Under the pieces are notes generated by a model. The model saw nothing but the letters and a program-made list of their open reading frames with translations, was not told the origin of the DNA and did no database searches. Below, piece by piece: positions 26,260 through 32,808 of a stretch of DNA of 64,000 nt. Numbering within the stretch: the stretch's first letter is position 1; the number at the start of each line of letters is the position of its first letter. Made by a program: the position numbers and the translations under genes. This DNA is from IMCC45349 sp047219225 (GTDB taxonomy: Bacteria; Bacteroidota; Bacteroidia; Flavobacteriales; Flavobacteriaceae), in contig NZ_CP178208.1 of NCBI RefSeq assembly GCF_047219225.1, positions 1,736,001 through 1,800,000 on the forward strand, given 5' to 3'.

Positions 26260-28431
26260 GTGAAACAGATACTTAAATATATTACCTGCATTTTTATATG
26301 TTTACTTTATACTACAGTATTATCTCAGGAAGAAAACAGTAATTATCAAAAAGAAAGGTTTACTGTTAAGGGTTTAATTGTAGAGCGTGATTCTAATAAG
26401 CCTATATCTAGAGCGAATATAGAAGTTAATGGAGGTTCTTATACTACATCAAATAGCCAAGGTGAATTTAGGATAGAAGTATCCTTAGGAGATGAATTGG
26501 TTATTAGACATAGTGGATTTGAAACAGTATATTATATTATTCAAAGTCAGGAAAGAATTAGAGTAGAAGTTGAACCTAGTAGTGAGTCAAAACTTGACTT
26601 TAAGATAAGTAAAAGAATAAACCCTGAAGAGTTCGAAAACCTAATTGATTCTTCAAAACAATACATAAAAAAAGATGCAGAAAAAAGCATTTCTTTTATA
26701 ACACAGGCATTAGTACTTTCAACTTCTTCAAAACAAAATGCATTAATATATGAAAATCTTGCAGATGTTTATTACGAGTGGGAACAGTATGATTTAGCTA
26801 TTACTAACTATAAAATTAGTCTTCAAAATGTTAAAACTAATAGAGTTAAACTAAAGTTAGCCGACTCTTATGAGAAAAATAAAAACTATCAAGAAAGTAT
26901 TGATATATTTAATAATATTGAAAAAAAGAAACTTTCTAATTGGCAATTAACAGTCTTGTATGAAAACCTTGGAGATGTATATAATAATATAGGCGATTTT
27001 GATTTAGCAATAGAATCTTATACAAAAGGCTTAGATCTAGCTAGAGAACATTTAATAACACCTAAGGTTACAGATTTAAATTCTAAAATAGCCGAAACGT
27101 ATAATAGAAAAGGTGAGTTAGAGGCTGCAAGAGGATATTTTAGGAACTCTTTAAAACTTGCAGAAAGCGAAAATAAAACAAGAGCAGTTCAAGAAAAGGT
27201 TAAGGTTGCAGATTTTCAAAATAAAAATAGAGCTTACGATGATGAAATAGAACTTAGGAAAGAAGCTCTTGAAGTGATAGAAGATATTGAAAATGATTCT
27301 TTGTTTGATAATACAAGTGCACTTACACCTCAAAAACAAAACTATAAAATAGGTAATGCATATGCGTTACAAAGAGATTATAATAATGCTATTCCTTATT
27401 TAGAAAAAAGTATAAGTGAAGCCGATATTAAAGAAGATTTGGTAGTTAAAAAGGATGCTACAAGAAAGTTAGCAGAAGTCTTTAGAGATGCTGGTGATTT
27501 AGAAAAAGCTGTTAATACTTCTAAAGTTTATGAAGGTATTGTGGATGAGTTATACGCAAGGAAAGAACAAGAAATTTCTCAATCCGCACGCTTTAGAAGT
27601 GATTTAAAAGACAAGCAGAGTAGAATTACTAGTCTAGAAAAAGATCGTGAAATTTCAGAAAGTAAATACCAATTAACAATTGCAAGAAGTAAAAATCAAC
27701 AAATGATAATCTACTCTTTAACTGGTGGTTTATTATTGTTGTTAGCTGTGGCTTATTTTATGTTTAAAAACATAAAACAACAACGTTTAAATAATAATTT
27801 ATTAGCATTAAAATCGTTGCGTAGTCAAATGAATCCTCACTTTATTTTTAATGCTCTAAACTCAGTAAATAGTTTTATTGCTACAAATGATGAACGTACA
27901 GCAAATAGGTATTTAACCGATTTTTCACTGTTAATGAGAGCAGTTTTAGAAAATAGTGAGGAAGATTTCATTCCATTAGAAAAAGAAATAGAATTATTAC
28001 AGTTGTATACTAAATTGGAGCATTTTAGATTTCAAGATAAGTTTGATTATAATATTACTGTAGAAGATAATGTTAAGGTTGAAGAATTTCAAATTCCGCC
28101 AATGTTGTTACAACCATATATTGAAAATGCTGTATGGCATGGTTTAAGATATAAAACTGAAAAAGGGAAGTTGCTGATTAATATTTCGCAATCTCAAAAA
28201 GATCAAATAAAGATTAGTATTATTGACGATGGTATAGGTCGAGAAAAGTCAAAAACATTAAAAACACAGCATCAAAAAAAGCAAAACTCAAAGGGCATGG
28301 GTAATATTAAAAAACGTGTAGCTATTCTTAATAAAATGTATAAGGACAAAGTTGATGTGTTTATTGATGATTATCAAGCTACTCAAGAAGATATAGGGAC
28401 TAAAGTAGAAGTAACCCTTAAGAAGGACTAA
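26260..28431 (+). CDS. LytS-type sensor histidine kinase with carboxypeptidase-like and TPR sensor region
   Basis: 723 residues from a GTG start that gives a clean signal peptide (to VLSQ). Order: a carboxypeptidase-D regulatory-like beta domain (~33-105), TPR repeats (~150-420), a coiled coil, one membrane helix (~483-503), a His_kinase domain with H527 in LRSQMNPHFIFNALNS, and an HATPase domain with YIENAVWHGLRYK and DDGIGR. It is a periplasmic sensor with the cytoplasmic kinase typical of the LytS/YehU class. The next gene starts on the last base of its stop codon, and a LytTR regulator follows. A TATGTTTA element about 22 bases upstream, with a TTG 23 bases before it, may be the promoter. 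Confidence 0.93.
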   Translation: MKQILKYITCIFICLLYTTVLSQEENSNYQKERFTVKGLIVERDSNKPISRANIEVNGGSYTTSNSQGEFRIEVSLGDELVIRHSGFETVYYIIQSQERIRVEVEPSSESKLDFKISKRINPEEFENLIDSSKQYIKKDAEKSISFITQALVLSTSSKQNALIYENLADVYYEWEQYDLAITNYKISLQNVKTNRVKLKLADSYEKNKNYQESIDIFNNIEKKKLSNWQLTVLYENLGDVYNNIGDFDLAIESYTKGLDLAREHLITPKVTDLNSKIAETYNRKGELEAARGYFRNSLKLAESENKTRAVQEKVKVADFQNKNRAYDDEIELRKEALEVIEDIENDSLFDNTSALTPQKQNYKIGNAYALQRDYNNAIPYLEKSISEADIKEDLVVKKDATRKLAEVFRDAGDLEKAVNTSKVYEGIVDELYARKEQEISQSARFRSDLKDKQSRITSLEKDREISESKYQLTIARSKNQQMIIYSLTGGLLLLLAVAYFMFKNIKQQRLNNNLLALKSLRSQMNPHFIFNALNSVNSFIATNDERTANRYLTDFSLLMRAVLENSEEDFIPLEKEIELLQLYTKLEHFRFQDKFDYNITVEDNVKVEEFQIPPMLLQPYIENAVWHGLRYKTEKGKLLINISQSQKDQIKISIIDDGIGREKSKTLKTQHQKKQNSKGMGNIKKRVAILNKMYKDKVDVFIDDYQATQEDIGTKVEVTLKKD

Positions 28432-28796
28432 TGAAGGTAAGAGTTATATTAATAGTTGTAATAACTTTATTTTTTAGTTGTAAGGCAACTAAAGAAAAAA
28501 AAGCTTGTATAGAAAAAGTTGAAACTTATAATGAACTGAATATTTCTACATTTAAAGATTTAAGCAACTACCTTAAATTAGAAGAAGAAACAAGACCTAT
28601 AAGTTTGTGTATTATTGATGGTCATGTGTTTCAAAAAGATGAGTTAGATGTTTTTTTTAAAACAAAAGGCGATGTAGATATATTATATGCAGCAAAAGTA
28701 TATGATGCGGATACGACTGGATCATGTGGAACAAGACAAGCAAATCTTATAATTGTTATAAAAACCAACAGTTGTCTTAAAAAATATAATAAATGA
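28431..28796 (+). CDS. Small lipoprotein coupled to a LytS/LytTR pair
   Basis: 121 residues. The lipobox LFFSC puts the lipidated cysteine at C17. The mature ~105 residues contain four further cysteines (ACIEKV, LCIIDG, GSCGT, NSCLKK), which could form two disulfides. Start and stop both overlap neighbours: ATG shares a base with the kinase stop, and its TGA sits in ATGA with the regulator's start. It is thus locked between sensor and regulator in translation. I recognise no family. It could be an accessory ligand sensor or an output of the pathway. Confidence 0.85.
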   Translation: MKVRVILIVVITLFFSCKATKEKKACIEKVETYNELNISTFKDLSNYLKLEEETRPISLCIIDGHVFQKDELDVFFKTKGDVDILYAAKVYDADTTGSCGTRQANLIIVIKTNSCLKKYNK

Positions 28797-29527
28797 AACT
28801 AAACGCAATTATAGTAGAAGACGAAGAAACAAGTAGAGAAATATTAAAAAACTACTTAAAAAAATACTGTCCTAACATTAATGTTTTAGGAGAAGCCGCT
28901 AATATAGAAGAGGCTTTAGTTTTAATTCGTAATAACGATTTAGATGTTGTATTTCTAGATGTAGAAATGCCTTTTGGAAATGCTTTTGATTTATTAGAAA
29001 AAGTAGGCGATATTAATTTTGAAACCATCTTTGTTACTGCTTATAACCATTATGCAATAGATGCTTTAAATGCACATGCTTCTTATTATTTAATGAAACC
29101 AATATCTATTGATGAGCTTATTAAAGCTGTAGATTATGTAACCGAAATTAAAACAAAAGAAGATGCATTACAAGACCAAGTATTAGTACCAAAAACTAAT
29201 GTTGTAAATGGAAAAATAACCATTCCCCAGCAAGACGGTTTTGAAGTGTTAGAAACAGCTAACATTTTGTATTGTAAAGCAGACGATAATTACACCGAAA
29301 TTTATTTAAACAACAATAAGAAAAAGTTAGTAAGTAAAACCTTAAAATATTTTGAAGAAGCTTTGTTAGGTTCTAGTTTTGCAAGAGTACATAAAAGTTA
29401 CCTTGTTAATGTTAATGAGGTCGTAAAATATGTAAAAGGAAAAGGAGGAAGTGTGATACTTAGCAATGGCAAAGAAGTTATGGTTTCTGCTTCTAAAAAA
29501 TCAGATTTACTATCATATTTTAAATAA
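28793..29527 (+). CDS. LytTR-family response regulator
   Basis: 244 residues. A receiver domain (1-125) has the acidic pocket E9/D10, phosphoacceptor D56 in VVFLDVEMP, T82 and K102 (YYLMKPISI). A LytTR DNA-binding domain (~146-244) includes ILYCKADDNYTEIYL and FARVHKSYLVN. It is the cognate partner of the upstream kinase, separated only by the small lipoprotein gene, which it overlaps by four bases. LytTR regulators bind paired direct repeats; none could be assigned in the window. Confidence 0.95.
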   Translation: MKLNAIIVEDEETSREILKNYLKKYCPNINVLGEAANIEEALVLIRNNDLDVVFLDVEMPFGNAFDLLEKVGDINFETIFVTAYNHYAIDALNAHASYYLMKPISIDELIKAVDYVTEIKTKEDALQDQVLVPKTNVVNGKITIPQQDGFEVLETANILYCKADDNYTEIYLNNNKKKLVSKTLKYFEEALLGSSFARVHKSYLVNVNEVVKYVKGKGGSVILSNGKEVMVSASKKSDLLSYFK

Positions 29528-29532
29528 CTCTT

Positions 29533-29610
29533 TGTTATTCTTAGCATAATGAGGGATCTCTTACACAAAAGCCTAAGATAATTAAAGATGTCACACTGAG
29601 CTTTTAGGAG
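29533..29610. repeat. Degraded Bacteroidota intergenic repeat
   Basis: Two stretches in the 126-base gap resemble decayed dispersed repeats I know from flavobacterial genomes: 29533-29560 (ends GAGGGATCTC) resembles the TGTCATTCCGAA...GTGAGGGATCTC type, and 29587-29610 contains TGTCACACTGAGCTT. Recognition is from memory, with several mismatches; no second copy exists in the window. Confidence 0.4.
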
Positions 29611-29653
29611 TATTAAGTCAAATAAACAAATCAACAACTAAACAATAAATAAA

Positions 29654-30172
29654 ATGCCAATAATAAAACCAGTAAATGGGAAATCACCACAAATTCCAGA
29701 AGATTGTTATGTAGCAGAAAATGCAACTATAGTAGGAGAGGTGTCTATGGGAAGTAATTGTAGTATTTGGTTTAATGCAGTTGTTAGAGGCGATGTGCAT
29801 TATATAAAAATGGGAGATAAGGTAAACATTCAAGATGGAGCAGTCATTCATGCAACTTATCAAAAATCACCAACTACAATAGGTAATAATGTATCTATTG
29901 GTCATAACGCCATTGTACATGGTTGTACAATCCAAGATAATGTGTTAATTGGTATGGGAAGTATTGTAATGGACGATTGTGTTATCGAAAGTAATAGTAT
30001 AATTGCAGCTGGGGCAGTAGTAAGTAAAAATACTGTGGTAGAGTCTGGAAGTATATATGCTGGCATTCCCGCAAAAAAGATAAAAGATATTAGTCAAGAG
30101 CTTATTTCAGGAGAGATTGATAGAATTGCAAACAACTATGTAAAATATTCTAGTTGGTTTAAAGAAGATTAA
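29654..30172 (+). CDS. Gamma carbonic anhydrase family protein
   Basis: 172 residues folding as a left-handed parallel beta-helix of hexapeptide repeats. The zinc-binding histidines of the gamma-CA family are present at H66 (VIHAT), H84 and H89 (IGHNAIVHG). The size matches YrdA/PaaY/CaiE-type members. Many of these hydrate CO2, but activity varies and cannot be told from sequence. Its TAA shares TTAA with the stop of the converging murI gene. Confidence 0.93.
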   Translation: MPIIKPVNGKSPQIPEDCYVAENATIVGEVSMGSNCSIWFNAVVRGDVHYIKMGDKVNIQDGAVIHATYQKSPTTIGNNVSIGHNAIVHGCTIQDNVLIGMGSIVMDDCVIESNSIIAAGAVVSKNTVVESGSIYAGIPAKKIKDISQELISGEIDRIANNYVKYSSWFKED

Positions 30173-30948
30173 AAATCTAAATAATCAATATCATAACCTA
30201 GACCTAATAATTGTTGCAAAACATCAAGATTACCATTTGTAAAAAAAGTGTTTTTTGATTTTGTATGTTTAGTTGAAAGCAAATTATTTTTCTTTAAAAC
30301 AGCTTTAGTTTGTCTAGCTACAGCCTCACCCGAATCAATAATTTTAACGCCTTTAGGAAGTAAATCTAATAGTATTGGGATTAAATAAGGGTAATGTGTA
30401 CAGCCTAATACTAAATAATCAATATTAGTGTCTATCATTGGTTGTAGGTATAGCTTAAGTAAGCTTTTCATTTCATCGGAGTAGAGTTTCCCGTTTTCTA
30501 TTAAGGGCACAATACCTTCACCTACTTGCTCAATAACATTTATATCACTTGCGAATTCACCTGATGTTTTATGAAACAAAGCACTACTTAATGTGCCTTT
30601 TGTGGCTAAAATACCTACGGCTTTTGTTTTACTTTGAAGCGCAGCTGGTTTAATAGCTGGTTCAATTCCAATAAAAGGAACATTAAAGTTGCTTCTTAAA
30701 TAATCTATAGCATTTGTTGTAGCAGTATTGCAAGCAACCACAATGAGTTTACAGTTTTTATCTAGTAAATACTCCGTATTTTTTTTACAAAGCTCTATAA
30801 TGCGCTCTTTTCCTTTTGGACCATAAGGAGCATGTATACTATCTGATAAATAAATAGTGTCTTCTTGAGGAAGTACTTTATGAATTTCTTTCCATATGGA
30901 AGTACCTCCAACTCCAGAATCAAAAATGCCAATAGGTTGTTTGCTCAT
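30169..30948 (-). CDS. murI: Glutamate racemase
   Basis: Makes D-glutamate for peptidoglycan. 259 residues. It has the N-terminal FDSGVGG (D10), and both catalytic cysteines: C73 in VACNTATTNA and C184 in LGCTHYPYL. It is the last gene of the envelope cluster on this strand, but a terminator separates it from ompH. Its own -7 element (TATTTTTG) lies four bases before the ATG. The 3' end overlaps the converging gamma carbonic anhydrase stop. Confidence 0.96.
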   Translation of the reverse strand: MSKQPIGIFDSGVGGTSIWKEIHKVLPQEDTIYLSDSIHAPYGPKGKERIIELCKKNTEYLLDKNCKLIVVACNTATTNAIDYLRSNFNVPFIGIEPAIKPAALQSKTKAVGILATKGTLSSALFHKTSGEFASDINVIEQVGEGIVPLIENGKLYSDEMKSLLKLYLQPMIDTNIDYLVLGCTHYPYLIPILLDLLPKGVKIIDSGEAVARQTKAVLKKNNLLSTKHTKSKNTFFTNGNLDVLQQLLGLGYDIDYLDF

Positions 30949-30952
30949 ATTA

Positions 30953-30960
30953 CAAAAATA
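30953..30960 (-). promoter_or_regulatory. -7 promoter element TATTTTTG fused to a terminator, murI
   Basis: Minus strand reads terminator stem, TTT, TATTTTTG, TAAT, ATG. This gives a predicted leaderless or near-leaderless murI mRNA. No -33 TTG at the normal distance. Confidence 0.5.
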
Positions 30961-30986
30961 AAAAAGCTGTCGTGTTAGGACAGCTT
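30961..30986 (-). terminator. Terminator after the short ompH gene
   Basis: Minus-strand stem AAGCTGTC / GACAGCTT (30964-30971 and 30979-30986), loop of seven, followed by a T-tract. It lies 30 bases after the ompH stop. Confidence 0.88.
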
Positions 30987-31016
30987 CTTTGATAATATTT
31001 TAAAAAGTAAAGTTGT

Positions 31017-31526
31017 TTAGAATCCTAATTCTTTCTTTACATCAGCCATAAGGTCTTTACCATCTGCTAAAATTACACCTTGTCCTTGTGTAGAATCTAA
31101 TACATATTGGAAACCTTGTGCTTTAGCTACTTTAATAATTGCTGCTTTAGCATCTTCAGTAATAGGCTTTAATAACTCTAATTCTTTCTTTTGTAAGTCT
31201 TGTTGAGCTTGTGCTTGGTATTGACGAATACTTTGCTCCATACCTTGAACTTCTTGTAATCTCTTAGCATTTTCTTCATCTGTTTGTGTTGAAGCTTCAG
31301 CGTCGTATTGCTTAATTTTATTCTGAAGTTCAGCCGCCATTCCTTGTATATCTGTTTCGTAAGTCTTAGCTAACTTTTCTAGCTCAGCTTGAGCAGCTTT
31401 CATAGCAGGCATTGCTTGAACTAACTCTTGAGTATTAACATGAGCAACTTTACTTTGCGCGTTCATAAAACTAGTACTTCCTATAAAAAGTGCAGCTGCT
31501 AATAAAAGGGTTTTTAAATGTTTCAT
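31017..31526 (-). CDS. OmpH/Skp family periplasmic chaperone
   Basis: 169 residues with a signal peptide (to SFMNAQ) and the Skp fold: a short beta region (SKVAHVNTQELVQAMP), a long coiled coil (about 45-125) and a C-terminal strand region. Skp-like chaperones hold unfolded outer-membrane proteins for the BAM complex. It is the second ompH gene downstream of bamA, 30 bases after a longer paralogue. A terminator follows. Confidence 0.93.
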   Translation of the reverse strand: MKHLKTLLLAAALFIGSTSFMNAQSKVAHVNTQELVQAMPAMKAAQAELEKLAKTYETDIQGMAAELQNKIKQYDAEASTQTDEENAKRLQEVQGMEQSIRQYQAQAQQDLQKKELELLKPITEDAKAAIIKVAKAQGFQYVLDSTQGQGVILADGKDLMADVKKELGF

Positions 31527-31556
31527 TTTAAATTAAATTATAAATTGTTTTGTCTA

Positions 31557-32663
31557 TTAATTTTTTTTCTTTGTCGATGTTGTATCGTTTTCTTTTGCTT
31601 TTTTACGAGCTTCTAATTTAGCTTTTCTTTCTGCTAATATTTTTTTCTTCTTTTCTTCTAATGCTTTTTTACGAGCTTCTCTATCGCTTAATGGCTTTGC
31701 TTTTGCTTTTTTATCAGTTGCCTTTTTAGCTGCAGTACTATCGTTAGTTTTTTTAGCAGTTGCTTTTTCAGTTTTTACAGAATCTTTAGCCTTTTCAGTA
31801 GTTTTTTTCTCCGTCTCTGTCTCTTCGGCTTTCTTTTCTGTATTACCACCATTTCTAGCTTTTAACTTTTCTTCTCTAGCTTTAGCACGATCTTCTAATA
31901 TCTTTTTCTTTTTATCTTCAAGCTCTTTTTTCTTTGCAGCTCTTGCATCTAATTGTTGTTGTCTTTTATCGGCAACTAATTTCTCTCTTGCAGCTTTTTT
32001 ATCTTCTAACGCTTTTTCTCTAGCTTCAGCTTCTTTATTGATAACAGGAACAACATCTTCATCTTCAGCAGCTTGTTTTTCTTTTCTGTTTTGAACTTGT
32101 CTTCTTTTAGATGATCGAGTAATTGTACGTAATACTAAATCACTAATGTCATATCTGTCAGCCGAATAAAGCATTACTACATCAGCCGATTTATCAAAAA
32201 TAAAATCATATCTCTTATTAGCAGCAATATCTTGTACTGCCGAAAAAATTTGATCTTGAATAGGTTGCATTAGTTGTCTCTTTTGAGTAACTAAATCTCC
32301 TTCTGGTCCAAATCTTTTTTGTTGATATTCTATTACTTCAGTTTCTTCAATTAAAATTTCTTCTTCACGCTCTTCTATTAACTCTTTTGTTAATAATACA
32401 CGTTCGTTATTTAACTGTTTCTTTTTTTCTTCAATAGCAGAAAGACGTGTTTCAATTTCTGTTTTCCATTTTTGAACTTTACTGTCTAGCTGTGAAGTTG
32501 CACTTTGGTATTCAGGAACATTTTGAAGAATGTATTCGGTATCTATATAACCAATCCTTATACTACGTTGAGCAAAACTATTAAGTCCTAAAAAGAAAGT
32601 CAAGGCCAATAAGCAAAGAGCTTTAGCATTTAACCGTTTTGTATTAAAATTTATCGATTTCAT
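31557..32663 (-). CDS. OmpH/Skp family protein with long Lys/Glu/Ala-rich tail
   Basis: 368 residues. A signal peptide (to SFAQ) and a normal OmpH domain (~34-182, with IGYIDTEYILQNVPEYQSA) are followed by a ~185-residue, highly charged tail built of KK/EE/AR blocks with predicted coiled-coil or disordered character. An ordinary Skp is about 160-170 residues, so the tail doubles its length. The tail could bind peptidoglycan, LPS or client proteins (inference). It lies between bamA and the short ompH gene. Confidence 0.92.
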   Translation of the reverse strand: MKSINFNTKRLNAKALCLLALTFFLGLNSFAQRSIRIGYIDTEYILQNVPEYQSATSQLDSKVQKWKTEIETRLSAIEEKKKQLNNERVLLTKELIEEREEEILIEETEVIEYQQKRFGPEGDLVTQKRQLMQPIQDQIFSAVQDIAANKRYDFIFDKSADVVMLYSADRYDISDLVLRTITRSSKRRQVQNRKEKQAAEDEDVVPVINKEAEAREKALEDKKAAREKLVADKRQQQLDARAAKKKELEDKKKKILEDRAKAREEKLKARNGGNTEKKAEETETEKKTTEKAKDSVKTEKATAKKTNDSTAAKKATDKKAKAKPLSDREARKKALEEKKKKILAERKAKLEARKKAKENDTTSTKKKN

Positions 32664-32682
32664 CTTATAAATTTTTTATTTA

Positions 32683-32710
32683 TGACGGATTAAAAGCTGC
32701 GATTCCGTCA
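32683..32710. promoter_or_regulatory. Inverted repeat in the leader of the long ompH gene
   Basis: TGACGGA (32683-32689) and TCCGTCA (32704-32710), perfect 7-base arms with a 14-base spacer, about 20 bases before the ATG at 32663. Could be an operator or an RNA hairpin. Confidence 0.35.
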
Positions 32711-32790
32711 AGAGCGTTAATATTATTCAAATAAACGAAATATATTTTGAAAAATTTTAACACTGCTATTAAATCGTCATTGTATTGATT

Positions 32791-32807
32791 GAAAATATCG
32801 TGCCAAA
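32791..32807 (-). promoter_or_regulatory. Sigma-54-like -24/-12 element before ompH
   Basis: Minus strand TTTGGCACGATATTTTC: a perfect TGGCAC box with N5 spacing to TTTC where the sigma-54 consensus has TTGC. One highly conserved base is wrong. It begins right after the bamA stop and lies about 130 bases before the ompH start. Confidence 0.3.
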
Positions 32808-32808
32808 C

